This document shows, piece after piece, positions 21,055 to 32,201 of a stretch of 64,000 nt of DNA (the stretch's first letter is position 1; each line of letters begins with the position of its first letter). The translations under genes were made by a program, and so were the position numbers. This DNA comes from Aricia agestis (lineage: Eukaryota > Arthropoda > Insecta > Lepidoptera > Lycaenidae), in assembly GCF_905147365.1 (NCBI RefSeq), contig NC_056428.1, positions 22,412,001 through 22,476,000 of the forward strand, in the 5' to 3' direction. The notes below the pieces were generated by a model. It was given only the letters and a program-made list of their open reading frames with translations, made no database searches and was not told the DNA's origin.

Positions 21055-21759
21055 TAGGGAATGCAATCCCGCAAGATAATTTCAATCCTGGTTTTTGCGG
21101 GACTGAACCATCACAATCCCGCAGGGTGGACATAAACTTGTAAAATAAATCGTTCTAATTACTTTACTTGAAAGAACCCGTTTTATTCTTAGAAACTCAA
21201 ATAAAACAAACTTTGTCAGACACTTTTTTTCAAGGGTTTATTAATAGTTCATTCTTTAGAATATATAATAATAAAAAAATAAACTTTTTGTTTGGAAATG
21301 GCCACGTAATAATAATAGTTAAAAAAATTAAAATAATTTATTTTCAGCTTTTACAAAATTTATTATTTTTTTCCAAATATACGGAAAATTGTGCTAAAAG
21401 GCTCCGTTACATACATACAGCCCAAGATTATAAAAGTATGTTAAAGAAGTTGTGTCTGCCAAACGACTCCTGATATTCGACACAAGGTAGCCAGCAGCTG
21501 AAAAATTTTGCTCAGCTTCAACGCTGGTTGCAGGTACATTATTGTCATTGAATTATAGGTGAATTGAAGATAAATTGTTTAGTGGGCTGTCTGTAGCCAG
21601 TTCACGCACCCCCGCACGCAGAGTTACTTACATGTATTAATCACGCTTTTTTTGTAATCCCGCGGGATCCCGCTAAATTTTCGACCGGGATTAGTCCCGC
21701 AAAATGCATGTGGGATCCCGGTATTTCGGGATCCCGGTCTCCCGGTATTGTATTCCCTA
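21055..21759 (-). mobile_element. hAT-superfamily element with 8-bp target duplication
   Basis: The terminal inverted repeats are TAGGGAATGCAATCCCG at the left and, read in reverse complement from the right, TAGGGAATACAATACCGG. The flanks are exact 8-bp direct repeats ATTCCAAT at 21047-21054 and 21760-21767. The right interior has several CGGGATCCCG-type palindromic blocks. Inside, on the minus strand, is the C-terminal part of a hAT transposase (separate entry). The 705-bp length is far short of an autonomous hAT, so this is an internally deleted copy. Confidence 0.85.
21418..21540 (-). pseudogene. hAT transposase C-terminal dimerisation domain remnant
   Basis: Minus-strand translation from about 21537 gives VPATSVEAEQNFSAAGYLVS followed by NIRSRLADTTSL, matching the hAT dimerisation signature (small-Pro-Ala-Thr-Ser...E..FSxAG...RSRL). 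The frame stops shortly afterwards and upstream it runs into stops, so only this domain survives. It confirms the superfamily assigned from the 8-bp duplication. The overlapping 101-codon plus-strand frame is a shadow. Confidence 0.82.
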
Positions 21760-22045
21760 ATTCCAATAGGTATTTTGTTTGTGTTACTAGATATGCAAAA
21801 AGTAGTACCTGTATAATATTTTAAATTTAATAAAAAGGGTTGAAACAAACACTCCCAACAATTAACATTTTGCCAATCTTTTTATTCGTGTTTTTTAAAT
21901 ACTATATTTCCCGGAAGCACAGAATATGACATATAATAATACATTTTTATGTGAAGTTTAATGAAAATATTTGTTTCACATTTTTCAGAAATCAAACATT
22001 TTTTACCGTATTATTATTTTATACGCAAAATGAAATATTTTAATA

Positions 22046-22334
22046 CTAGCTGTTGCCCGCGACTTCGTCCGCGTGGACTTCAGTTTATAGCGCGCGATGT
22101 CAACAAAATTGGTGTCAAAAGCTTTTATAAAAAAAACCCTGGTACCCCTTAAATCAATACAGCTGTGCAGTGTGCACACAATAAGTACTTCATTTTTTAT
22201 GTAAAACTTTATTTATTAATAAGAGGGGTACCACTTACCAGGGTTTTAAAAGTTTTTAAATTTGACACAAATTTTGTTGACACCGCGCGCTATAAACTAA
22301 AGTCCACGCGGACGAAGTCGCGGGCAACAGCTAG
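22046..22334. mobile_element. Palindromic pair of group A Helitron 3' ends
   Basis: The left end is CTAG (22046) with CTGTTGCCCGCGACTTCGTC. The right end is GACGAAGTCGCGGGCAACAG with CTAG at 22331-22334. The arms of about 100 bp (...GCGCGCGATGTCAAC, AAACCCTGGTACCCCTT) mirror each other, so two Helitron 3' halves face outward from a shared centre. No 5' TC end lies between them. Flanking bases are A (22045) and T (22335). Confidence 0.85.
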
Positions 22335-23068
22335 TTATGAATAAAATCAATAATATATAATAAAGTAGGTATGATTAGTTCTGTTACAATAATGAAGTAA
22401 AAATTAAAACGCCATCTGTTTTCATATATTAGAATTAAAATGTTGATTGCATTGATATATTTTCTGGATGGAATATTATAGGCCAACACGGTACACTCGA
22501 ACTCCTTAGAAATGCAGTAGGAGTTCTATAGATAAGATAGATTGATTATTATTATACCAAGTGATAATATTATTAAACATAATATTCTAACGTATTAAAA
22601 ACTATAAACAAAAACATAATAACTAATAAGTATGATTAGTTCTATGTTACAATGAAGTAAAAAATAAAACGCCATCTGTTGAATCGTACTAGAACTAAAA
22701 TGTTCATTGCATCGATATATTTCTGGATTTTTTTTTAATATTATACATAAAATATATTAAAGATTTTTGAAATATTATTTTAATACACATCCAAGACCCA
22801 GGAACATTGAAAACTTTTTGTTCCGCCTGCGGGACTCGAACCCAGGACCCCCGGGATGAGCGCTGGCCACGCGCAATGCGAATTCATTTTCATCGATATT
22901 TTCATGGAAATAAGATATTTTCCCACATCAAAATGTAGCCTATGTCCTTTCTCAGACTCTAGAATAACTGTGTACAAAATTTCATTGCAATCGGTTCAGT
23001 AGTTTTGGCGTGAAAGCGAGACAGACAGACAGACAGAGATACTTTCGCATTTATAATATTAGTATAGA
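22335..23068 (-). mobile_element. Group A Helitron bodies adjoining the palindrome
   Basis: The right boundary is the minus-strand 5' end, with CGCATTTATAATATTAGTAT and AGA at 23066-23068, preceded by a GACAGACAGACAG run. The body contains two copies of GTATGATTAGTTCTRTTACA-like plus AACGCCATCTGTT (near 22368 and 22630), so it is itself partly duplicated. The 22585-23068 part is nearly identical to 37859-38349 and 38350-38868. Confidence 0.75.
22779..22880 (-). mobile_element. tRNA-derived SINE remnant inside Helitron, copy 1
   Basis: Minus strand: GGTCCTGGGTTCGAGTCCCG is a pol III B-box/T-loop sequence (plus strand 22831-22843), followed by GGCGGAACAAAAAGTTTTC and GGGTCTTGGATGTGTATTAA. The A box is missing (sequence there is TGCGCGTGGCCAGCGCTC), so the head is truncated. 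The same remnant sits at the same place in the units at 38055 and 38554. Confidence 0.7.
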
Positions 23069-23627
23069 TGAGTGGAGGTACTTGTTAAACAAAATAATAA
23101 AAAATATGATATAGGTGAGCTTTTAAGTTTTAAGCCATTTTATTATTTTCTGAGGTCGCTTTGTGCTTATACTCTAAATATGACAAAAGTAGGAAGTCAT
23201 TTTTAACCGACTTCCAAAAAGGAAGAGGTTATACTTAATAATATTATATTCGTCTGTAAATAGAAAAGTAGCAGCGCTGAGAGACCATTTTTTTTACTTT
23301 TGTATGGGCAAGGGCCCGAGCGTCACGAGTTTCCCCATACAAAAGTGAAAAAATATTTTGCTCTTTCAGCGCTGCTACTTTCACAGTAAACTCTAAAGTA
23401 TTATCACTTAGTTTTGTTACACACTTACTAAAAGCGAAATTGTGGTAAATTGCTTGCAGTTGTCTAAGCGGTGCTGCAATTTCCAAACTTTTATCTTTAA
23501 AGGTTCAGTTCAGTACAAACTTATTTGTAACATATGTTTAAGTTACTAGAAACAACATCTTATCCACCATGTGTGTTTTAATAAATTTCAATGATTTCCC
23601 TCGATTGCTCATATATCCCATCATCAG

Positions 23628-23866
23628 CCTGCCTAGCATACGCCATCGAGATATCTCACTCGACATTTTTCTCGATGTTTGATGGTTTGTCTCTTATCTC
23701 TTTTGACCCTAGCATGACAAACATTTTTTTCGCGTAGATCTATCATCGAAATAACACATTTTTATAGAGTTTTGTCGAGATAATGTGGAGATTTTGACAT
23801 TATGAGACGAGTAGTTTTTAATTATCTGAGAGTGAGATATCTCGTTGGCGTATACTAGGCAGGCAG
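23628..23866. mobile_element. MITE T, copy 1
   Basis: CCTGCCTAGCATACGCCATC, GAGATATCTCACTC at the left is mirrored by GAGTGAGATATCTCGTTGGC, GTATACTAGGCAGG at the right. The other copy, 44438-44699, has the interior in the opposite orientation. Non-coding. Confidence 0.8.
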
Positions 23867-24014
23867 ATCACCATTTTCGTAATCTTTATATGAAATTAAG
23901 ATTACTTATATCCTATACAAGTAGCTATACAACAACACAAGAACTTCGCTCTACGCATAAAGCCTCGTAGTATTGTAGATAACTAACAAAAAAAAGAAGT
24001 GAAATTATTAAGTA

Positions 24015-24175
24015 TTTTTTAACAAAAAATTTAACCCGACTTCCAAGGTAAAAACAATATTCTTAAAATAAACTAAAACGTATGAAATAACTCTTTTTTT
24101 TCATTAGTGACTTTTTCAAAATTCGACTAAGCCTCAACTTATTATGTAACTACTAAATTTTCATCACACTGGGCC
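24015..24175. mobile_element. Foldback arm fragment related to 14110-14467
   Basis: AACCCGACTTCCAAGGTAAA, AACAATATTCTTAAAATAAA and a CATTAGTGACTTTTTCAAAA block follow the left arm at 14123-14230. The spacer and right arm are absent. Confidence 0.6.
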
Positions 24176-24241
24176 ACTTGCCTATACAAATCACAAAAAA
24201 AATTTACTTTTCAGCGCTGCTTTTTTCACAGTAATTGATAA

Positions 24242-24425
24242 CTAGCTATTTGACCGAGCTTTGCTCGGTATTCGATGAAAATGACATTTTCTAAAAATGA
24301 TAACTAGCTAGATCGATTTATCGCCCCCGAATACCCCTATATAAAAAATTTCATGAAAATCGTTGGAGCCGATTCTGAGATTCCAATTATATATATACAA
24401 GAATTGCTCGTTTAAAGATATAAGA
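24242..24425 (-). mobile_element. Helitron-like element, group D, complete
   Basis: CTAG at 24242-24245 with ACCGAGCTTTGCTCGGT (8-bp-stem hairpin) forms the minus-strand 3' end. The 5' end is TCTTATATCTTTAAACGAGC (ending 24425). Length 184 bp. It shares ATCGATTTATCGCCCCCGAA with 26602-26744 and 52088-52271. Non-coding. Confidence 0.75.
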
Positions 24426-24953
24426 TTCTATACCTATAAGGAACACATACACACCCTAAAGTATTATCACTTACTTTTGTTACACCCTGTAATCCATCCA
24501 CACTCTTAAGTCTAAAGGTACCGTTCGCATCCTCGCGGTAAGCGACCTTAATAAAGATTCTTAAGGCGACTGTGATTTGTTAGGGTTTTAATATATTCAG
24601 GTCTAGCCCTTATTAGCAGCAATTCTAAGGTAATTTGTCCTGGAACTAAGGGACACATTGACATCGGACTTAGCTATTAGTGACCCTTTGAACAACCTTT
24701 GTGATTGTGACTTGAATAGTGCTTGAATAGATATAAATTATAGTGGCCATACAGTTCTTGTTAATTTTAGGTTAAGTAGACCTGATCCTCAATAAATGTA
24801 CAACTTGTCCTTTCTACCCTGATTGATGTAGTGTTGATCACGGGCAATCATAGACGATTACCTCTCTTCAAGTTCGTAATCGATTATACTGGTCTTATAG
24901 GAATTTGCCCTATACAACTTCCCAAAGGTTCTCAATCTATTTTCAGAGTAGAC

Positions 24954-25304
24954 AGAATTATAGAGTATGCCGACTTAGAACTGATGTTGAAATTTTTAAA
25001 TTTGACGTATTATGACGAAAATCGTCGCTAGGGTTGTTAACTTGTTACGTACGAATTTAAAAATATGACATATTCGATGGACGTGTTCCTCTTTGGTCTT
25101 ATTGTTGTTTGTGTTTTGGCACATGTGATTAAAATTGTCAGAATCCAATTTTGAAATCTTTATTTTAAATATTTAAAAATAAATTATATCAGCCAGCGCG
25201 AGGCACATTCCGTTCATAATCCTAGTGAAACCCGACGAATTTGACAGATATTGAAACCTGTCCGTCTCTTTGCAGTCGAACTACAGGTCGTTATGTCTAT
25301 TATG
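24954..25304 (+). repeat. Repeat M, copy 3
   Basis: It runs from CAGAGTAGACAGAATTATAG to GTCGTTATGTCTATTATG and matches 1206-1565 closely, including the AATTATATCAGCCAGCGCGA block. The 66-residue open frame overlapping its start is not conserved in the other copies. Confidence 0.75.
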
Positions 25305-25450
25305 CTATTTTCGTGGTCCCCCGTGGAACCCTTTCAAAGTGACATTTTGACGGACCGTTAAATAAGAAATGTTTTGTCTTTGAATGGATTGTCTCCATGC
25401 TAGTGTCCGATGATATTAATTATTGTAAGAACAATAATTATTTACTTATA

Positions 25451-26169
25451 CTAGAGATCGCCCAATGGTCGAAATTCGACCTCAAATAAAAGAAATAATT
25501 ATAAGTTTCAAATTTCAACGCATTTCTATTGATATTCTATTATCAAAATATTGGCTTTATTATTTTGTAGACATAATTCTTGCGACAGTCTCAGATTAAG
25601 TCAAATGATGACAGACTGGCCGTGTAATTAATTGTCTAACAGTATTTAAGATTCTCAAAAAAAAAAACTATTTAATCAATTTTCAATTTGGCAACAAACT
25701 TCAACCAGAAATAAAAGAGTTATAATTCGTGTGTATAGGCTTGTCATTCAAAATTCCTAGTGTGCGTGTTGTAGTGTGTGTAATGTTTTATTTGTTAAAA
25801 AAATGTATTCAGATAAAAGCAGAATTTCAAAATAATATAAGGTCGATGCACATCCTTCACCATATAAACTATAAGTCTACTAGAATCTGATGGCAAAAAG
25901 TGAGAAAATAAATGGACTCTAGCAATACCGGGGTAATTGGAATAAAACATTTTGCCCCTTTTTTCTTCTTTTAGCGGCTGATTATGTGTGTTAAACATAC
26001 AAATATAAAAATGTATGTAATGATCAAAGATATTGTTTGGAAATCTGCTGTCTAAAATTGCCATCAGATTCTGGTAGACCTATTAAACCGTGCAAAATTT
26101 CATTCACTTACGTTTCCGCACTTTTCGTCAAAAGGGATCCTAAGTTTTCCGCTCGCGTATTAATATATA
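25451..26169 (-). mobile_element. Helitron-like element, group C, with nested MITE
   Basis: CTAG at 25451-25454, GAGATCGCCCAATGGTCGAA and the GGTCGAAATTCGACC hairpin mark the 3' end; CTCGCGTATTAATA marks the 5' side. At 25875-26079 it carries a nested MITE with ends GTCTACTAGAATCTGATGGC and GCCATCAGATTCTGGTAGAC; a partial relative of that MITE is at 45268-45410. It is followed directly by a group D 5' fragment (GAATTGCTCGTTTAAAGATA, 26175-26204). Confidence 0.75.
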
Positions 26170-26601
26170 TATACAAGAATTGCTCGTTTAAAGATATAAG
26201 ATTAATATAGATATCGCTTGCCCCTACAAGGCAGGCCTTTGCAGGGCTCCAGGGCTTCACGTAGCAAACACACTCAACGTCAACAGTCAACACCAGTTTA
26301 GGCGAGCATTTAAAAAAAGAAAATACGTCAAACTGACTATGGAAAAAACATTTAGCCCACTATTTTTTCCAGCATTTTGCCCCGCTGCGTTTTATTTATT
26401 CGACACGAGCGAAATATGTTGCGCCGCAAACAATAGAACTGAATCCATTTAAAAAAAAGTCCCAAGGTGGGAAAAACATATGGATGAATTTGTAAAAATA
26501 ATAAATAAATATTCCTGGGTACAAACAATTTCTAAGGGTAACGAAAGAGATGGTAGAAAATCCCATAGACGAAGTTCGATGGATTAACGATTTATATGAA
26601 A

Positions 26602-26744
26602 CTAGCTATTTGACCGAGCTTCGCTCGGTATTCGATAAAACACGTATAAATGACATTTTCTAAAAATGATTCCTAGCTAGATCGATTTATCGCCCCCGAA
26701 ACCCCCTATATATTATATTAAATTTGCTCGTTTAAAGATATAAG
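26602..26744 (-). mobile_element. Helitron-like element, group D
   Basis: CTAG at 26602-26605 followed by the ACCGAGCTTCGCTCGGT hairpin is the minus-strand 3' end. The right edge is TTGCTCGTTTAAAGATATAA. It lacks the GGAGCCGATTCTGAG interior of the 24-kb copy. Confidence 0.7.
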
Positions 26745-27950
26745 TTATGTCAAATAAAGAAATTTAAAACCACCCTCGATTTAAAACCTGTATCAGGATT
26801 CAGGAATTATAACAAGTAAACAGGAAGTTCCTTACCTTTTTTCATATTATAAACTTCTTATTTATTTATGTTATTTTATTTATTTCTTCACAAATGTAAC
26901 AATTTTGCAAAAACAAACTCGGTGTCACAAAAACCTAAACGTATATCTGATCTTGGATTTGATCTTCGCTTTAAAAACATTTCGTTAATGTTTCAAAGTT
27001 CAAACAAAAACGATAACAAACAAGTTGTTTATGTTTTTTGAGAAAACGTTTTGAAACTTCTCTTTTTCTTTAATCGCTATTATTACTTAAATATGTAAAG
27101 GTTTTTTATTCCTACTATACAGGCTGTAACAAAACAAGGTGATATTACTTCAGAGTGTATAATTGTGTATGTACCCTGTATAGACTTCACTTTTATCTAA
27201 ACTTTTTTTTACTTTTGTATGGGCAAAATGCGCCCCAGAGTCGAGAGTCACAAAAAAAAAATCTTTGAGCGCTGCTACACACCACCCCTCATATACAACC
27301 TAAAGTACTATCACCAAGTTTTGTTACAGTAATTGATACTACTTTTAACCCTTATTTAGACTTAGAGTTCACATTAAGGGCCTTCCCTACGGCGATTCCG
27401 TAATTTACCGTATTTAAAGCCTTATAAACTCAGAATTTGAAAGCTACTAAGTTATAATACAAATACAGCAATAATCTTCAGTATATCAACATTCCTTTCC
27501 CCGTTTTACATTTTCTAATTTTGTTTATTATACTCATGATATCAGCTTCCAAAGTAAAACCAATTTATCAAAATTCAAGCATACATTCAGCATCTCCTTA
27601 GTATTTACAAATTACTTTTATTTGAAACACACGCGAATATATCGACAATATCAAATACTACATATTCCCCGTTCTAAATTGTTTTAGGACAATTTTGAAC
27701 TAAGTAAAAAACTAGGGTTTTGGTGCGATCTCGGCAACGCGGCAAATGTATGGCCAAGGTCGTTTGCTCGGGGGACGGCCTTAAGTCTGTCCTGAACTCC
27801 TGACTAATGTCGGCAGTAAAAGGCCGAGTGATATGTACCCTTCGCTGGAAACAGTTAATTTGAGTACGGCTTAAATTAGGTAACATAAAATTCCCGGCTA
27901 TTGATTGGAACAGGTAATTCAGATGAAATCTTTTTTTAAATTGCAACACT
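26745..27950. other. Non-coding stretch, 1.2 kb
   Basis: No gene or bounded element is recognised. The 91-residue minus-strand frame at 27674-27949 shows no domain and its codons look random. A TTACTTTTGTATGGGCAAAA block near 27210 recurs near 23295 and 24470, which points to an old uncharacterised repeat. Confidence 0.4.
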
Positions 27951-27952
27951 AA

Positions 27953-28086
27953 GGGGCTTTTTCACCACTCCCTGATAACTGCCGGATAGGCTGTCCACAA
28001 CTTATCTGACAGATTGAGTATAGAGTATCTGTCAGATAAGTTGCGGATAAGATCCGGGACATAGCAGGAAGCAGTGAAACAGCCCC
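27953..28086. mobile_element. MITE R, copy with both ends
   Basis: GGGGCTTTTTCACCACTCCC, TGATAACTGCCGGATAGGCT at the left is mirrored by GGATAAGATCCGGGACATAG, GAAGCAGTGAAACAGCCCC at the right, around the inner pair CTTATCTGACAGAT and ATCTGTCAGATAAG. The whole element is one imperfect hairpin. Confidence 0.8.
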
Positions 28087-28125
28087 TAGTACTTTAATCA
28101 TCCATTTTGAAAATCGTATTTAATA

Positions 28126-29308
28126 CTAGATGTAACGCGCGGGTTCGCCTGCGTAAATTAGGGATTTCACACAAACCGTACATTTTCGAATAAAAATAGC
28201 TATAAATACTCCTTTCACGTGGTCTAATCTATATAAGTGCCAAACATTGCTATAAAAATTGCTCCAGTAGTTCGTGAGATAAACCCTTTTTAATATTTTC
28301 CCGGTGTTTACCACATTTTCCTGAGTTTCTTCGGTCGTATTAGTCTAAGCGTGATATTATAATATAATATAGCCTTACTTCGATAAATGAGATATCTAAC
28401 ACTGAAATAAGTTTTCTTACGCCGGTTCTTCTCGCCGGGTTAGTTCCCGAACCGGTGGTAGGCATCTGTGTAGCCCCGACGTTCAGAGAATATTTGAAAA
28501 AATTTATTCTGAATAAAAAAATTTAAATTTGAATTGAATTTGAATTTGAAACCGAACCTTTGAGTTCCTGAGATTAGCGCATTCAAGCAACACACTCTTC
28601 AGGTTTATAATATTAAGTAAGTATAGATTTTTTAAAATTATCGCTTGACAAACTCGAGCCTCGATCTAAAAGACTATGAAAAGGCTCATAATCATGGGAC
28701 GATGCATGGTATAATATTATGGTAGTGATGATGATGATGATGAATGTAATTTGCATAGTAGCATATGCTTTCCGTTCTTAAAACAACGCCGAAACTCCCA
28801 AACTTGTATCTATAAAGAATCAGGAGTTCTCTCAGCACCTTCCGAACCACGAACCACGAACCACCAGGTATACCTCGGTGCAAAATACTTCTCACGAAAC
28901 CGAAGTCACCACATGTTTCCCCATAAATTTTGAGGAGTTCCCTCGATTACTTATGGATCCTTCATCAGATCACCACTTTTGTGAATATAATACCAAATTG
29001 GGATGATACCCAAAGAACATACCAAAAGAAAAAATTTCAAAATCGGTTAACAAACGGCGGAGTAATCGTTGAACATAAGAAAACGAACATAAGACCTCCC
29101 CCATTTTGAAAGTCGGTTAAACTCGTAGCCTATGCGTTATTCTGATGTATAAGCTATATTATTGTATAGTTTCATTAAAATCCGTTCAGTAGTTTTTGCG
29201 TGAAAGAGTAACAAACATTCATACATCCGCACATCCACACATCCACACATCCATACATCTATACATCCATACATCCAAACAAACTTTCGCCTTTATAATA
29301 TTAGTAGA
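28126..29308 (-). mobile_element. Helitron-like element, group B, longest copy
   Basis: The minus-strand 5' end is TCTACTAATATTATAAAGGC (ending 29308), followed by a run of ATGTATGGATGTGTGGATG type. The 3' end is ACGCAGGCGAACCCGCGCGT, TACAT and CTAG (28126-28129). The body contains the (ATC)n run and the GGTATACC/CGGAAGGTGC block. At about 28415-28560 a retroposon tail is nested: GCCGGTTCTTCTCGCCGGGT, GAACCGGTGGTAGGC and an AATTTGAATT-rich end. Non-coding; the open frames across the block seen on both strands are not consistently kept in the other B copies. Confidence 0.8.
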
Positions 29309-29426
29309 AAGTAGGATTAAAAATTATATTTTATAGAGAAATGTCAAATGGTATAATTTTACAGATTCAATTATTCGGTGTGGATTTTAATATGTTAAAT
29401 TAATAAGAAAAACACAAACACAAAAT

Positions 29427-29520
29427 AAAAATCGTCCAAGTGCGAGTTAGACTCGCGCATTCAGGGCTCCGTACCACAATAGAGCAAAAATAGGCTGAAA
29501 ATTGTGTTTTTGTATGGGAG
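29427..29520 (+). repeat. Repeat P left-end fragment
   Basis: AAATCGTCCAAGTGCGAGTT, AGACTCGCGCATTCAGGGCT, CCGTACC matches the left end of the copy at 35126. It stops after TGTGTTTTTGTATGGGAGC. Confidence 0.55.
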
Positions 29521-29639
29521 CAACCCTATAAAATAGCAATTTTTTTACTTAAGCCACTATTTGCGCCAATAACACATATACATTTCTTTTACTAATAAAG
29601 TATATACTTTTGTGCCGGAGCTTGGGCTTTTTTGGGTGT

Positions 29640-30310
29640 TCGTCTTTGCTATAAAGATACTTTGAGTCCCGAAAAAGAACATAGGATACATTTTTTCCCG
29701 GAAAAATGTACGGTTACTGCACAATAAAAGTACTTTTATGATTTGCGCGTAAACTGTTCAATCTATTTTGATGGAATTTGGTACGGAGGTACTTTGAGTC
29801 TCGGGAAAGGACAAGGAATAAGTACTAATTTTGTCCCGGAAAATGTACGGTTCCCGCACAATAAACTTTTGTGATTATCGCCTAAACTATTCAATCTATT
29901 TTGATGAAATTTGGTATGGCAATACTTTCAGTCTCGGGAAAGGACAAGGGATACTTTTTATCCCGGAAAATATACGGTAAACTATTCAATCTATTTTGAT
30001 GAAATTTGGTATGGCAATACTTTCAGTCTCGGGAAAGGACAAGGGATACTTTTTATCCCGGAAAATATACGGTTCCCGCACAATTAACTTTTATGATTCT
30101 CGCCTAAACTATTTAATCTATTTTGATTGAATTTGGCACGGAGATTGGAGATACTAATGTGAATCTGGGACAAGTAATGTTTTTTGTCCCGGAAAAATAT
30201 GCGGTTCTCACACAAAATACTTTTCTGATTTGCGCGTAAACGACTCAATCAATGTACGGGAACAACTATAAACTAAAGTCCACGCGGACGAAGTCGCGGG
30301 CAACAGCTAG
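29640..30310 (+). mobile_element. Group A Helitron 3' end with internal tandem repeats
   Basis: It ends CGGACGAAGTCGCGGGCAAC, AG and CTAG at 30307-30310. Upstream are four tandem units starting (C/T)AATCTATTTTGAT at 29759, 29892, 29987 and 30114 (spacings 133, 95 and 127 bp), each with a TCCCGGAAAA(A/T)(G/A)TACGG-like block and a CTCGGGAAAGGACAAG-like block. Such blocks occur once in the group G elements. The 5' boundary is not identified. Confidence 0.65.
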
Positions 30311-30629
30311 TAATATGATAACTGATTGCTACTTAAAATGATAACAGGTTATGTACAGTAGAGAGAGGGGGTTTTCCTGGGGGTCCACAGGATCTATCTT
30401 TGAAAGTGTTCTAAGGAACAAGTGAGTTTGGGAACCTCTGCTCTAGAGTCTAGAACAAAATTAGCTACTTAATTACATTTGACCTAAATCGGACGACCAC
30501 ATTTTTTTCTCACTGCTATTCTGACATATTATGCCAGAAGTGAGACGTTAAAAAGTACCTGGTACAGGGACGCATTGAATTGAATTATTCCCCGTCAATC
30601 GTAGTTTAAAAATTAATAAAAATCGATTT

Positions 30630-30862
30630 ATGTACCAACTACCATCTAAGAAATTGATTTATAGGCAGTTGACGGGCCTATGTCGTTTGGTCGGGTTATG
30701 TCAATTAGTTTGTTAGTTGTGGTCTGTCGGCTGGGTTTGACATACCGCGACCAAATTACTATTATTAGGTCCGCCATCTGCATCAATGATATTCTATGTT
30801 ACTAAGTATTTTAGAAACTCATTGATCTGCATATGAATAAATTACTTTTCAGTTCTCTGATA
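30630..30862. mobile_element. MITE N
   Basis: TACCATCTAAGAAATTGATT, TATAGGCAGTTGAC at the left is loosely mirrored by CATCTGCATATGAATAAATT, CTCTGATAGTA at the right. The middle carries GGTCGGGTTATGTCAATTAG and TTGACATACCGCGACC, an inner inverted pair. Copies lie at 4600-4748, 19652-19745 and 53378-53815. Confidence 0.65.
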
Positions 30863-31545
30863 GTAAATAAATACAAAACACATGTAATCCCAGATACAAC
30901 GCATTTAATTAATAACTTTCAATAATTAGGTTAAACGAAAAGAACTCGAAAACATTAACAATGCCTAACTACTCTTACTTGCTCGAAGTAATAATTTACA
31001 AGTTACTCAATTTTACCCGAAACTTCGCCCGGGAAGGTTATTTAGAATTAGCCGCAAAGTTTTATGCTGAATATAACAGCCCATGCGTAAGCTTTTGTTC
31101 TTGTTACAATATGGAAAGAATAATACAGCGATTGTGATTTTAAAGTTTCAACATATCAGATTGTATATTTAATAAATTGAAATGGGTAATAAAACAAATT
31201 AAAAATAGATAAACGGGCAGCGTTTCACATTTTTGACGGACTCCAAAAAGATTCCTCTTTTTGGAGTCGAGTCATGTCTTTGAATATATTATGTCTCTAT
31301 GCTAGTGTCTGATGTCATTTCTAAAAACAATGTATGTATCCCTCGCGGATCACTTACAAGGCCTTTGCTGAGCCCCAGGGCTCCACCTATCACACTTTGA
31401 GAAATACTGCTTTAGGGTGTATGTCCATTTTGTTATAACATTCCTAAAGCGTTACTTTTTTCTCTGAAAAGGCTCGACCGGTTTTCGTGAATCTTAGCGA
31501 GCATATCGGCTAGGGTTGACAATCGGACAACATCTACTTTTTATA

Positions 31546-32010
31546 TAGAGATCGCCCAATGGTCGAAATTCGACCTTAGTTTCAATGACATTAGGACTAC
31601 TACATATTTTGTAAAAAAATATTGACTTGATCATATTTTATTCAACTCTTGTCTCTGGGACTCAGCTGATCTCAGACTGCTCGTGTAAGCACTGTCTAAT
31701 AGTATCTAAGATTCAATAAAAAAAATTATAATCCATTTTCAATTTGTCACCTTGTTGTCAACAGACTTCAACCATAAATAAAAGACTATAATTCGTATGT
31801 AAGTATAGGCTTGACTTGTGTGTGTTGTACTGTCTGTAATGTTTTATTTGTTAAAAATATGTATGATAAAAGTATAATTTCAAAATAATATTAGCTCGAT
31901 GCACTCCTTCACCATATAAACTATAACTGTGCAAAATTTCATTCACCTACGTTTCCCCATTTTTCGTCAAAAGGGATACAAAGTTTTTGGCTCACGTATT
32001 ATTATATAGA
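31546..32010 (-). mobile_element. Helitron-like element, group C
   Basis: ATAGAGATCGCCCAATGGTC (terminal CTAG changed to ATAG), the GGTCGAAATTCGACC hairpin, TGATCTCAGACTGCTCGTGT and TTTGGCTCACGTATTATTAT follow the C-group order. No insertion inside. Confidence 0.75.
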
Positions 32011-32011
32011 T

Positions 32012-32201
32012 AAGTGCATTTGTTGTTTAAATAATAGTAAATTATTACAACTACTCGAGAGTCGAGACTGACCGCGACCATTGTTTGTGCGACGGGATAG
32101 CGATGGACGTTACCATGGTGCCATACTTACTTAGTCACTTCAATAAAATAATATGGGCGAAATACTTTAAATGGCAAAACATCATTTGCCGGGACAGCTA
32201 G
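32012..32201 (+). mobile_element. Group F Helitron 3' part
   Basis: GTTTGTGCGACGGGATAGCG, GTCACTTCAATAAAATAATA, the GGCAAAACATCATTTGCC hairpin and CTAG at 32198-32201 match the 16678-17017 copy. It starts right at the 5' end of the adjoining C element, so it is 5'-truncated. Confidence 0.7.

Noticed and set aside
22780..22977. 65-residue minus-strand frame found again at 38057 and 38556
   Set aside because: The conservation is due to recent duplication of a Helitron unit carrying a SINE remnant; it crosses the SINE B box.
26350..26600. Possible coding stretch (a frame reading roughly NPIDEVRWINDLYE)
   Set aside because: It is short and interrupted by stops, and I could not tie it to any family.
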